The position numbers and the translations under genes are program-made. Positions 32,161 to 40,270 of a stretch of DNA of 64,000 nucleotides are shown piece by piece (the stretch's first letter is position 1; each line of letters begins with the position of its first letter). The notes below the pieces were generated by a model, which was given only the letters and a program-made list of their open reading frames with translations, was not told the DNA's origin and did not search any database. This DNA is from Fervidibacter canadensis (GTDB lineage: Bacteria > Armatimonadota > Fervidibacteria > Fervidibacterales > Fervidibacteraceae), in the NCBI GenBank assembly GCA_041446545.1, contig JBGOEJ010000006.1:62001-126000 (forward strand), given 5' to 3'.

Positions 32161-32976
32161 CTACTGCTCCAACCACTTTCGGGCAGCCTCGCCGTAAGTG
32201 TCCAAAGAATGGCGGCAAGGGCAGTCAGCAAAGTCAAAGGTGGCAATGACCCGCTCAAAAAGTGGCAAAAGGATAGGCAACCGCTGCTCCATCATCGCCG
32301 TCACTTCGGCATGGCTCAAGGGTTGAGGCGAAATACCTGCGCCCCAGTTGGTTACGATGGCGACGACGGCGTAGCAAATTTCCGCCTCGCGAAAGAGCGC
32401 CGCTTCCGTCCCGGCGGTCATCCCGACGACATCGCCCCCTAACTGCGCCAACGCCCGCACCTCTGCCGCCGTCTCATAGCGCGGACCTTCCCCGCACACA
32501 TAGCAGCCTCCGTCCATCACAGCGATGCCCAATTCTTCTGCGACTCGCTTCAACCTTTCCCGCAGGGTCGGGCAAAAGGGCGAAGTCAAGTCCACATGGA
32601 CGACGGGCGCTCCTTCGCCTTCAAACAAAGTGCGAGGTCGTTGGCTTGTCAAGTCCAGCAATTGGTCAGGGAGAAGCAGCGTGCCGGGAGAGAGGTGACG
32701 CCTGAGTGCCCCTGACGCCGCCGTCGCCAAGACGGCTTGCACCCCTAACTTTCGCATCGCCAACACATTGGCTCGGTAGTTGATGCGATGAGGTGGGACG
32801 GTATGTCCCTCGCCGTGACGGGGCAAAAAGACGACTTCTTTGCCCGCCCACCTTCCGACAAAGCACACCGCTTCACCGTAGCGAGTGGCGACAATGCGAC
32901 GCTGCCACCCTTGACCCTTCGCCAACGGTGAAACTCCCGAACCGCCGATGACGCCCCAACGCATCAACCCCACCAT
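32161..32976 (-). CDS. 5'-methylthioadenosine phosphorylase family protein
   Basis: Splits methylthioadenosine or a related nucleoside with phosphate in methionine salvage or purine recovery. 271 residues. Motifs are WGVIGGSGVSPL (phosphate loop), FLPRHGEGHTVPPHRINYRA, ATAASGALRR, GPRYETAAEVR, VVGMTAGTEAALFREAEICY and ATNW-like VTNWGAGIS. The MT-A-GTEA sequence and IN-x-RAN are typical of the MTAP/PNP-II subgroup; specificity for MTA or methylthioinosine cannot be told. Start at 32976 has GGGAG five bases upstream; the ATG at 32964 (overlapping the upstream stop as TGATG) is an alternative. Confidence 0.92.
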   Translation of the reverse strand: MVGLMRWGVIGGSGVSPLAKGQGWQRRIVATRYGEAVCFVGRWAGKEVVFLPRHGEGHTVPPHRINYRANVLAMRKLGVQAVLATAASGALRRHLSPGTLLLPDQLLDLTSQRPRTLFEGEGAPVVHVDLTSPFCPTLRERLKRVAEELGIAVMDGGCYVCGEGPRYETAAEVRALAQLGGDVVGMTAGTEAALFREAEICYAVVAIVTNWGAGISPQPLSHAEVTAMMEQRLPILLPLFERVIATFDFADCPCRHSLDTYGEAARKWLEQ

Positions 32977-33713
32977 CCTAACTCCCGACACAATTCTCGG
33001 TAGGCATACTCCATCAAGTCATGGAGTTTGGTGACATCCTCACGGTTGTAATCCAGCAAGCGGGAAAGGGCTTCCGCTTCGCCCCGAAGGTAGGCTTCCC
33101 AGAGGACGACAGCATCTGCGCCCGTCATCCCCCGCAATGGCTCACGGCGCACAAAGCCTAATCGCTCCTCAATGGCTTTCTGGCTGCCATACAAATGCAA
33201 CCGCTTCAACAATGCCCGCACATCCAGATGGACAGGCGGCAAGGAAAGGTTGGGAAACATCCGTCGCAAGAAGGGCAGGTCAAAACCTTCCCCGTTGAAG
33301 GTGATGAGGATGGCAAAGGATGAAAGGGTCGCAGGTAATTGGCTCAAATTCAACCCATCCACAAACGCCTCGTAACGGTCGTCGTAAAAAAGCCCGACGA
33401 CGGTTATCCGATCCCGCTCGCCCAAGCCCGTCGTTTCAATGTCCAAAAAGACCGCGCCGTTGCGAAAAGCCCCGTAAAGGCGCCAGTGCTCATTGGCGGG
33501 AAGGAGTTGAGCGAAGAAATGGATGTTGCCCCGTTCCAGTTGAAGGATAGACTGACGGACAAGGTGCAACCATTCGGGACGGGCAGGGATGGGCAAAGTC
33601 CCGTTCTGGTAGCGCACCAGAAAATCCTGCCAACTTTGCACCCCTGCCTCCCACAACTTCCGCTCCAAGACAGGCGTGATGCCTTTCAAGTGCAAAAAGG
33701 TCGCTTCCAACAT
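32964..33713 (-). CDS. RNase H-like DEDD exonuclease domain protein (YprB-like)
   Basis: 249 residues. The N-terminal 80 (FLHLKGITPVLERKLWEAGV, SWQDFL) resemble a helix-hairpin-helix DNA-binding unit, and the rest is a ribonuclease H-like 3'-5' exonuclease: VFLDIETTGLGERD (first acidic pair), ITFNGEGFDLPFLRRMFP, HLDVRALLKRL and LLDYNREDVTKLHDLMEYA. This order matches the YprB/RNase_H_2 family, thought to act in DNA repair or RNA processing. The ATG at 33713 has GAGGAGCGAGG upstream. It overlaps the phosphorylase gene. Confidence 0.87.
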   Translation of the reverse strand: MLEATFLHLKGITPVLERKLWEAGVQSWQDFLVRYQNGTLPIPARPEWLHLVRQSILQLERGNIHFFAQLLPANEHWRLYGAFRNGAVFLDIETTGLGERDRITVVGLFYDDRYEAFVDGLNLSQLPATLSSFAILITFNGEGFDLPFLRRMFPNLSLPPVHLDVRALLKRLHLYGSQKAIEERLGFVRREPLRGMTGADAVVLWEAYLRGEAEALSRLLDYNREDVTKLHDLMEYAYRELCRELGWWG

Positions 33714-33818
33714 CGCTGCCTCGCTCCTCACTGCCGCACCGCGGGCTGGCAAAAGTAAGCCGTTACATTTTGGGCGCTAAAATCTTAGCGACGATGCGTT
33801 GCGGAGGGATAGACAACG

Positions 33819-34640
33819 ATGAGCGAATTGACCGTGCGCCCTGTCATTCGGCGAGCCGAAGAAGGCACAGCGCCTGTGGAACTGCCGCCCGTCAAAATTC
33901 AGGCGCGCAACCTGCACCTTTTCTACGGCACTTTCCACGCCCTCAAAGGCATCAACTTGGACATCTTCACCAATCGCATCACCGCTGTCATCGGTCCGTC
34001 AGGCTGCGGCAAATCGTCTTTCCTGCGCTGTCTCAATCGGATGAACGACCTGACGGACGGAGCGCGGGTAGAAGGTGAAGTGTTGCTGGATGGGTTGAAC
34101 ATCTATCGTCCCGATGTGGATGTCGTGGCGCTGCGCCGTCGTGTCGGGATGGTGTTTCAAAAACCCAACCCCTTTCCCCGAAGCATCTTTGACAACATCG
34201 CCTACGGTCCGCGCATTCACGGCATCCGCGACAAGCGCACCTTGCAAGAAATCGTGGAACGAGCCCTCAAAGATGCGGGTCTGTGGGAAGAGGTCAAAGA
34301 CCGCCTTCATCGCTCCGCTTTGGAACTTTCTGGCGGGCAGCAGCAGCGGTTGTGCATCGCCCGCGTTTTGGCGGTGCAGCCAGAAGTCATCTTGTTGGAT
34401 GAACCCGCTTCCGCATTGGATCCGACAGCCACCCTGCGCTTAGAGGACTTGCTCTACGAACTCAAAAGCCGCTACACCATCGTCATCGTCACCCACAACA
34501 TGCAGCAAGCCGCCCGCATCTCCGACTTCACGGCGTTTTTCCTCAACGGCGAACTCATAGAGTTTGGACCGACGGAGAAAATCTTCACCAAGCCCGATGA
34601 CCCCCGCACCGAAGCCTACATCACAGGGCGCTTCGGCTAA
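33819..34640 (+). CDS. pstB: Phosphate ABC transporter ATPase PstB
   Basis: The ATPase of the high-affinity phosphate importer. 273 residues: A-loop and IQARNLHLFYGTFHALKGIN, Walker A GPSGCGKSSFLRCLNRMNDL, Q-loop VFQKPNPFP, signature LSGGQQQRLCIAR, Walker B VILLDEPASALDPTATLRLE and switch VTHNMQQAARISD. CLNRMNDL and FQKPNPFPxSI are PstB-specific. About 25 extra residues precede the usual start. pstSCA are not in the window; phoU follows 32 bp downstream, the normal end of a pst operon, so this looks like a detached pstB-phoU pair. No Pho box was recognised in the short upstream gap. Confidence 0.96.
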   Translation: MSELTVRPVIRRAEEGTAPVELPPVKIQARNLHLFYGTFHALKGINLDIFTNRITAVIGPSGCGKSSFLRCLNRMNDLTDGARVEGEVLLDGLNIYRPDVDVVALRRRVGMVFQKPNPFPRSIFDNIAYGPRIHGIRDKRTLQEIVERALKDAGLWEEVKDRLHRSALELSGGQQQRLCIARVLAVQPEVILLDEPASALDPTATLRLEDLLYELKSRYTIVIVTHNMQQAARISDFTAFFLNGELIEFGPTEKIFTKPDDPRTEAYITGRFG

Positions 34641-34672
34641 CGGGCAACTTTGCCATCAGGAGGCGAAGCGCA

Positions 34673-35368
34673 ATGGCAATCACCGTCCGCAAATCTTTTG
34701 AAGAGCAACTGCAAGAGTTGCAAGACGACCTTCTGCGCATGGGTCGGTTCGTGGAAGGAGCGGTCGCCAAGGCGATGAAAGCCCTCACCACGCAAGACAT
34801 TGCCCTCGCCAACGAGGTCATCCGCGAAGACGATATCGCCGACGATTTGGATGTGGAGATTGAGACGAAAGCGATGCGCCTTTTGGCGCTGCAGCAACCG
34901 ATGGCACGAGACTTGCGCATCATCGGGACGGCGTTGAAGATTGTGACGGACTTAGAACGCATCGGCGACCACGCCGTAGACATCGCCAAACTCGCCCGCC
35001 TTTTAGCCCACGAACCTTTCTTCAAGCCCCTCGTGGACATCCCCAAACTGGCACAACTGTCGTTGAACATGGTGCACGGAGCCCTGCAAGCCTATGTTAA
35101 CCGTGACCTTGAGTTAGCCATCCAAGTCTGCCGCGATGATGACCAAGTGGACGAACTTTACGAGAGCCTTTTCGCCGAACTGGTGGACTACATGAAGCGC
35201 GACCCCTCGCTGGTAGAACAAGCCACTTATTTGCTCTTCGTCGCCTACTTCTTGGAGCGCATCGCTGACCATGCGACGAATATGGCGGAGCGGGTTTACT
35301 ACATGGAGACAGGGCGCTTAGAGCAACTCGCCCGCAGCCACCGCAGCCGTGAAGAACCGACCCCTTGA
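34673..35368 (+). CDS. phoU: Phosphate signalling regulator PhoU
   Basis: A cytoplasmic helical-bundle protein that restrains phosphate uptake and Pho signalling. 231 residues with two PhoU three-helix repeats: EEQLQELQDDLLRMGRFVEG, DDIADDLDVEIETKAMRLLA, MARDLRIIGTALKIVTDLER followed by IGDHAVDIAKLAR, and the second repeat LEQATYL-like LVEQATYLLFVAYFLERIAD with HATNMAER. The ExxxD metal-binding patterns are preserved. RBS AGGAGGCGA precedes the ATG. Confidence 0.95.
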   Translation: MAITVRKSFEEQLQELQDDLLRMGRFVEGAVAKAMKALTTQDIALANEVIREDDIADDLDVEIETKAMRLLALQQPMARDLRIIGTALKIVTDLERIGDHAVDIAKLARLLAHEPFFKPLVDIPKLAQLSLNMVHGALQAYVNRDLELAIQVCRDDDQVDELYESLFAELVDYMKRDPSLVEQATYLLFVAYFLERIADHATNMAERVYYMETGRLEQLARSHRSREEPTP

Positions 35369-35382
35369 ACCTGTCCCTTCGT

Positions 35383-36444
35383 TCACTTGATGGCAATTTC
35401 CTTGCCTTGCTCCGCCGACCGATACAGCGCCGTCAGCATCTTCATGACGGTCACGCCTTCGCGGGCATTGGTCAGCGGTTGGCGCTTCTCGCGGATGCAG
35501 GTCAAAAACTCCCGCATCTCTTCCTGATAAGCGTTCCCCTCATCCACTCGCAGATTTACCGTCACCCCTTCGCCCAGCACCTCCGTGTAGACTTCCAGGG
35601 GCGGCAAGGAAGCGCCCGCTTTCGTCCCGCAGACGGTCGTCCCCCACCGTTCGCGGTCGTTGAGTTGCCACGAAACTTCCACGAACAAGACAGCGCCGTT
35701 GTCAAAGCGGACAAATCCCCCTGCGTGGTCTTCCACTTCGTAGACAACTTCTTGCTCGCGCCGCTCCCGCACATCGGCAGGTTGCCAACCCCGCTCCAAC
35801 CGCACGCCCTTTGCGCCGATTTTCTGGAAGGTGAACCCCGCAGCGCTGACAGGCGTCGGCTTGCCCATCAGCCACCAAGTCAAGTCCAGCACATGGACAC
35901 CGATGTCCAAAAGCGGACCGCCTCCCGATTGGGCTTTTCGGGTGAACCAGCCCGCCGGCGCTCCCCGACGGCGCAAGTAAATCGCCCGCCCAAAGTAAAC
36001 CTCGCCCAGTTCGCCCCGCTCAATCAGTTGTTTGAGGGCTTGACTGTCCCGCCGATAGCGCATTTGTAAGGCATACATCAAGACCAACCCTTGTTGCTCG
36101 CTCAGTTCTGCCATCCGTTCCGCTTCCCGCTCGTTGAGGGCAGGCGGTTTCTCGCACAAAACATGCTTGCCCGCTTTCAACGCGGCGGTAACGATGGGAT
36201 AGTGCAAGTAAGTCGGGACGGCGACGACGACGGCGTGAATGTCATCCCGTTTCAAGAGCGCCCGATAGTCGTCATAAGCGTGGGCGATGCCATGTTGACG
36301 GGCAACTTCTTGGGCACGCTCCAACACCGCATCGGCGACAGCGACAACGGACGCCCCCAAAGATTTGAGGTTGGGCAAATGCACCGCTTGGGTGATGCTA
36401 CCGACCCCGATCACTCCGACGCCAATGCCTTCTCCGACAGACAC
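35383..36444 (-). CDS. Gfo/Idh/MocA family oxidoreductase
   Basis: A 353-residue NAD(P)-dependent sugar or inositol dehydrogenase-like enzyme. The Rossmann domain starts GVGVIGVGSITQAVHLPNLK, then VVAVPTYLHYPIVTAALKAG and the family hallmark KHVLCEKPPALNEREA. The C-terminal domain carries GGGPLLDIGVHVLDLTWWLM, with D and H as probable catalytic residues. No signal peptide. The GTG at 36444 has GGAGGTGG at good distance; a longer open frame upstream is rejected. It ends 15 bp from phoU (convergent). Substrate unknown. Confidence 0.93.
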   Translation of the reverse strand: MSVGEGIGVGVIGVGSITQAVHLPNLKSLGASVVAVADAVLERAQEVARQHGIAHAYDDYRALLKRDDIHAVVVAVPTYLHYPIVTAALKAGKHVLCEKPPALNEREAERMAELSEQQGLVLMYALQMRYRRDSQALKQLIERGELGEVYFGRAIYLRRRGAPAGWFTRKAQSGGGPLLDIGVHVLDLTWWLMGKPTPVSAAGFTFQKIGAKGVRLERGWQPADVRERREQEVVYEVEDHAGGFVRFDNGAVLFVEVSWQLNDRERWGTTVCGTKAGASLPPLEVYTEVLGEGVTVNLRVDEGNAYQEEMREFLTCIREKRQPLTNAREGVTVMKMLTALYRSAEQGKEIAIK

Positions 36445-36531
36445 GCAACGCCACCTCCAGTCTGATAAGATTGGGTGGATAGCCATCGCTGGCTTTATCG
36501 GCAATGCCGTTAAATTATGCGACGGCTTCGC

Positions 36532-37005
36532 TCATTCCAAAGGGGAAGCGTCTTCGGAAGGGACGGACTCAAAACGCTCCAGCATTTCCAAATAGGTTTG
36601 CAGCAAGTGCCGCAACTCCACCATCAAGCGTTGGCGGGTTTGCTGCAACCGTTCCACCTCAGAAACCCGCTGCCAAACTTTCCGTTCTGCCTCGTCCTTC
36701 ATTCGCTCGGCTTCCTGTCGGGCTTTGGCAACAATCAACTCGGCTTCTTGGCGCGCCGTTTCTTTGATTTCGTCGGCGACCCGTTCGGCGACGATGAGGG
36801 CATCGCGCAATTGCCGTTCCATCCCTTCATAAAAGTGCAAGCGCTCCAACAGCCGCTCCCGTTCCTCTTGTAGGGTGCGGTTTTCTTCCAGTAGGTGTTG
36901 GACGGTCTCGCTGACCATCTGCAGGAACTCATGGACTTCACGCCGTGAGTAACCCAACAAGGTTCGCCGAAAGCGTTGGCGCAAGATTTCTGGCGGGGTG
37001 AGCAT
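36532..37005 (-). CDS. DivIVA domain protein
   Basis: A 157-residue coiled-coil protein. The N-terminal PPEILRQRFRRTLLGYSRRE followed by VHEFLQMVSE matches the DivIVA membrane-binding head, followed by a long coiled coil rich in Glu/Arg (ENRTLQEERERLLERLHFYE; later EAELIVAKARQEAERMKDEA). DivIVA binds negatively curved membrane at septa and poles. It lies just after yggT and sepF, the gene order seen in Gram-positive and related phyla. The ATG at 37005 has GGGGTG six bases upstream. Confidence 0.9.
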   Translation of the reverse strand: MLTPPEILRQRFRRTLLGYSRREVHEFLQMVSETVQHLLEENRTLQEERERLLERLHFYEGMERQLRDALIVAERVADEIKETARQEAELIVAKARQEAERMKDEAERKVWQRVSEVERLQQTRQRLMVELRHLLQTYLEMLERFESVPSEDASPLE

Positions 37006-37010
37006 CGCTA

Positions 37011-37280
37011 TCACCCCATCTGTTGCAACAGCCTGATCAGAAAGCGGGCAAGGAGATTTGCCAACAGAAAAACGACCAGCGGCGAAAAGTCAATGCCCCA
37101 AGTCTTCCAAGGCGGCAAGATTCGCTGCACGGGACGAAGCATCGGGTCGGTGACCTCCTCAATCCAACGGACGATGGGATGGTAATGCGACGGACGAACC
37201 CACGAGATGATGCACCGTGCCAGCAATAGCAAAAACAAGACATCCAGCGCTATTTGAATGAGCCAAACAACCGTCGGCAT
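37011..37280 (-). CDS. yggT: YggT family membrane protein
   Basis: An 89-residue protein with two transmembrane helices (VVWLIQIALDVLFLLLLARC and FSPLVVFLLANLLARFLIRL) flanking a conserved loop, ISWVRPSHYHPIVRWIEEVT, DPMLRPVQRILPP. This is the YggT/Ycf19 fold, linked to membrane organisation and osmotic or division functions. Located ten bases after sepF. The start at 37280 matches the family. Confidence 0.93.
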   Translation of the reverse strand: MPTVVWLIQIALDVLFLLLLARCIISWVRPSHYHPIVRWIEEVTDPMLRPVQRILPPWKTWGIDFSPLVVFLLANLLARFLIRLLQQMG

Positions 37281-37290
37281 CTTCGCCCCA

Positions 37291-37734
37291 TCACCTCGCA
37301 AAGTAGTCATTGCCGCTTTCGGGAGAGGCATCATTCAGGTCGGTGTAAAGGGCAGTGACGGCTTTCACGGTCTCTTCGTCCCATTCCGAGGCGACGCTGG
37401 GCGGACTGAACCAAAAGAGCCGTCGTCCCACTTGCAAGCAAGTGCCCCGCAAGGCGTAGGTGACGCCCGCAAGGATGTCCAAGATGCGTTGCCCTTTGGC
37501 GGTGTCAATGTGCTGCAAATTGACGAACACTGCCCGACCTTCCAGCAACTTGTCGGCGGCTTTCATCGCATCTTCCATCTTGCGGGGAGCAATGTGAAAG
37601 ACTTTGGGCTGTTTGCCCCGCACGACTTGCCAACGGTGCAACACACCACCTTGTCCGACCCCTTCCCCACTGCTTTCGGTGCGGCTACTTTCTTCGGCAT
37701 CCTCAAACCGAAACAGGCGCGCCAGCCATCCCAT
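37291..37734 (-). CDS. sepF: Cell division protein SepF
   Basis: A 147-residue protein that tethers FtsZ to the membrane. The N-terminal amphipathic helix MGWLARLFRFEDAEE is the membrane anchor; a short acidic linker follows, and the SepF core (about 55-135) shows HIAPRKMEDAMKAADKLLEG, AVFVNLQHIDTAKGQRILDI, LAGVTYALRGTC and RRLFWFSPPSV. SepF replaces FtsA in many bacteria, and no ftsA is seen here. Neighbours yggS and yggT support the call. Confidence 0.95.
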   Translation of the reverse strand: MGWLARLFRFEDAEESSRTESSGEGVGQGGVLHRWQVVRGKQPKVFHIAPRKMEDAMKAADKLLEGRAVFVNLQHIDTAKGQRILDILAGVTYALRGTCLQVGRRLFWFSPPSVASEWDEETVKAVTALYTDLNDASPESGNDYFAR

Positions 37735-37740
37735 GTTTCT

Positions 37741-38463
37741 TCACCTTCCCGTTGGGCGCGGACCGAAGATGGCTGTTCCGACCCGCACCATGTTGGCGCC
37801 CTCTTCTATCGCCACCTCAAAATCATGGCTCATCCCCATAGACAAGTAACGCATCTCCCCACCTGAAAGCCCTTCCCGCTTCAACCGCTCAAACAATTCC
37901 GCCATCGCATGAAAGTAGGGACGGACATCTTCAGGGTCAGGGAAATAGGGCGGCATCGCCATCAACCCGACGACCCGCAAGTTGGTCAACCCGCTGATTT
38001 GTCGCAAAAAGGACGCTACCTCTTCAGGCGGCACACCCCCCTTCGTCGCTTCCCCACCGATGTTGACCTCCACGAGGCACTCTATGACCCGCCCCATTTG
38101 CTTTGCCCGCTTATCCAGTTCCTCCGCCAAGGCGAGGCGATCCAGTGATTGCACGAAGCGGCAAAAACGAACGACCAGTTTCGCCTTGTTGGTTTGCAAC
38201 CGACCGATGAAGTGCCAAGTGACGGCATCGCCGATTTGCTGATACTTCGCCCACGCCTCTTGAGCGTAATTTTCACCGATGTGCTGCAAGCCCGCCTCAA
38301 TGGCGGCACGGATGTGCTCCACATCCACCGATTTGCTCGCCCCGACCAACACAATCTCCGACGGCTCTCGCCCTGCCCGCCGCGCCGCCGCTGCGATGCG
38401 CTCTTGCACTCGTCGCAAGTTTTCCTTGACCTGTTCGGGTGTGACGACAACGGCGTCAATCAT
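37741..38463 (-). CDS. yggS: YggS family pyridoxal phosphate homeostasis protein
   Basis: A 240-residue PLP-binding TIM-barrel protein (PROSC family) that buffers cellular PLP. The PLP lysine lies in LVGASKSVDVEHIRAA, followed by HIGENYAQEAWAKY, WHFIGRLQTNKAK, EVNIGGEATKGGV and LSMGMSHDFEVAIEEGANMV, ending RVGTAIFG. It leads the leftward yggS-sepF-yggT-divIVA cluster, with a six-base gap to sepF. Confidence 0.96.
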   Translation of the reverse strand: MIDAVVVTPEQVKENLRRVQERIAAAARRAGREPSEIVLVGASKSVDVEHIRAAIEAGLQHIGENYAQEAWAKYQQIGDAVTWHFIGRLQTNKAKLVVRFCRFVQSLDRLALAEELDKRAKQMGRVIECLVEVNIGGEATKGGVPPEEVASFLRQISGLTNLRVVGLMAMPPYFPDPEDVRPYFHAMAELFERLKREGLSGGEMRYLSMGMSHDFEVAIEEGANMVRVGTAIFGPRPTGR

Positions 38464-38475
38464 CGGGCATCACCG

Positions 38476-39165
38476 TCACAATAACGGCGGCATGTCCAAC
38501 CGTTCCCAAACTTGCGGTCGCAACAAATCGGAAAGTTGCGCGATGACGACATCGGCATCCCTCAACGCCTCACCGTCAAAGTAAATCGTCACCGCTACAC
38601 ACCGCATCCCTGCCGAACGCCCCGCTGCAACGCCAGCGGGCGCATCTTCCACGACGACGCATTCGTGAGGGCGCAAAGGCGGATGGACGACCCCATTCAA
38701 CTTTTCAAGTGCCAGCAAAAAGGGTGTCGGGTCGGGTTTGCCCACCTCGTAATCGTCATGGCTGACGATGGCAGCGAAGCAATCCCGCACCCCCTCCCGC
38801 CGTAAAACCGCCTCAATTTGATGGCGCATCGCTCCCGACGCAATCGCCAACGCAAACCGTTGCGCCAACGCCCGCACGATGTCCGCCATGCCGTCAACGG
38901 CGCGCACCCGCTCAGCAAGCCACGCATCGTAAAGCGCCGTCTTGCGTTCCAACACTTGAGCGACCAACGCCTCGTCGCAAATCCCGTTCCGCTCCAACGC
39001 CAACCGCACCGCCTCGCGATCGGGCAGACCAATACCGACGGTGCGATAATCGTCCCACGAAAGCGTCAAGCCATGTTCGCTGAGGGCTTGGCTCAACGCC
39101 TCAAATTGCACCCGCTCACTGTCCACCAGAACGCCATCAAAGTCAAAAATCACCGCCCGCACCAT
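38476..39165 (-). CDS. HAD family hydrolase, beta-phosphoglucomutase-like
   Basis: A 229-residue HAD phosphatase or mutase. Motif I is VIFDFDGVLVDSE, with the nucleophile and acid aspartates; a helical cap follows (LSEHGLTLSWDDYRTVGIGL). Motif II is IASGA, motif III GKPDPTPFLLALEKL, motif IV VVVEDAPAGVAAGRSAGM. DGVLVDSE plus the cap places it with beta-PGM/phosphoglycolate phosphatase types; the substrate cannot be assigned. The ATG at 39165 has GAGGTGG eight bases upstream. Confidence 0.92.
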   Translation of the reverse strand: MVRAVIFDFDGVLVDSERVQFEALSQALSEHGLTLSWDDYRTVGIGLPDREAVRLALERNGICDEALVAQVLERKTALYDAWLAERVRAVDGMADIVRALAQRFALAIASGAMRHQIEAVLRREGVRDCFAAIVSHDDYEVGKPDPTPFLLALEKLNGVVHPPLRPHECVVVEDAPAGVAAGRSAGMRCVAVTIYFDGEALRDADVVIAQLSDLLRPQVWERLDMPPLL

Positions 39166-39184
39166 TTGAGCAACCACCTCAGCC

Positions 39185-40039
39185 CTAAGCCTTTTGTCGC
39201 ACGGTCAAAGACAACAACTCGTTCAAACTGCCGCTGCGCAAGCCCATCAAATCCAGCGTGACGAACAAAAAGCCCAGTCGGCGAAAGTAGCGAACAAGTT
39301 CGGAGCGAAATGCGTCGTCCAGAAAGCGGGGGAAATCTTCGGGAGGCACTTCAATGCGGGCGATGGTCTCGTGATGGCGGACGCGAAAAGCCCGAAATCC
39401 ATGTCGGCGCAAAAACTCTTCTGCCTCTTCCACCTGCCGTAACTTTTCAGGCGTGATGGTTGTCCCGTAAGGGAAGCGGGACGAAAGGCAGGCAAAGGAT
39501 GGCTTATCCCAAGTCGGCAAACCCAGCCAACGGGAAACCGCTCGGATTTCCGCCTTCGTCCATCCTAACTCCGCCAACGGCGCCAACGCCCCCTGTTCTT
39601 TTGCCGCCCGCAAGCCAGGGCGAAAGTCGCTGAGGTCATCGGCGATGGCTCCGTAAACGATGTGGTCAACCCCCAACTGCTTTGCCAAAGGTTTCAACTT
39701 GCTGAACAATTCCGTCTTGCAAAAGTAGCAACGATTGGGCGGGTTAGCGGCGTAATTGGGATCACTCACTTCCTCGGTGTCAACGAAAAGATGGCGGATG
39801 CCAATGAGGCGAGCGAGGCGGATGGCTTCTTCCATCTCCGCTTTCGGATAGGACGGCGATCTCGCCGTGACAGCGATGGCATTGTCACCCAACGCCATGT
39901 GTGCCGCCTTCGCCAAAAAGGTGGAATCAACGCCCCCCGAAAACGCCACCAGCACGCTTTTCAACGACCGTAAGTAGTCCAACAAGCGTTCAAACTTCTG
40001 CCGCAACTCATCGCTCAAGGTTTCTGACGCTGCCGTCAT
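39185..40039 (-). CDS. larE: LarE-like ATP-dependent sacrificial sulfur transferase
   Basis: A PP-loop ATPase that donates sulfur from its own cysteine in the synthesis of the nickel-pincer cofactor of lactate racemase. 284 residues: VLVAFSGGVDSTFLAKAA (PP-loop), PSYPKAEMEEA, YFCKTELFSKLKPLAKQLG, YGAIADDLSDFRPGLRAAKE and WDKPSFACLSSRFPYGTTIT, the last holding the sacrificial Cys. larA, larB and larC are not in the window, so the cofactor link rests on the family. It is divergent from pepA. Confidence 0.92.
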   Translation of the reverse strand: MTAASETLSDELRQKFERLLDYLRSLKSVLVAFSGGVDSTFLAKAAHMALGDNAIAVTARSPSYPKAEMEEAIRLARLIGIRHLFVDTEEVSDPNYAANPPNRCYFCKTELFSKLKPLAKQLGVDHIVYGAIADDLSDFRPGLRAAKEQGALAPLAELGWTKAEIRAVSRWLGLPTWDKPSFACLSSRFPYGTTITPEKLRQVEEAEEFLRRHGFRAFRVRHHETIARIEVPPEDFPRFLDDAFRSELVRYFRRLGFLFVTLDLMGLRSGSLNELLSLTVRQKA

Positions 40040-40218
40040 CGTGACAGCCTCCTTTCACTGTCGCCAAGATTTTTGCGCCTCACAACGGCTAAGTGCAAGG
40101 GCGCGTTAAAAAGGTTGCGTCGCCTCGGTTTGACCCGCCGCTCCCTTCCTCAACACCTTGGGCGACTATTAGCCACAGCCATTTCTGCCCGCCACAAGTC
40201 AGCCACCCTTGTTCAGCC

Positions 40219-40255
40219 GTGACAAATTAGTCACGACAAATTGCCTGTGACAAAA
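40219..40255. promoter_or_regulatory. Inverted and direct repeats upstream of pepA
   Basis: GTGACAAATTAGTCAC is an inverted repeat (arms GTGAC/GTCAC). ACAAATT recurs 14 bases later and TGTGACAAAA follows directly, so three related GTGACAAA-like sequences lie in 37 bases, ending 16 bases before the pepA start. It could be an operator. The rest of the 231-bp larE-pepA gap shows no clear promoter. Confidence 0.35.
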
Positions 40256-40270
40256 CGGAGGTGGGAAGCG

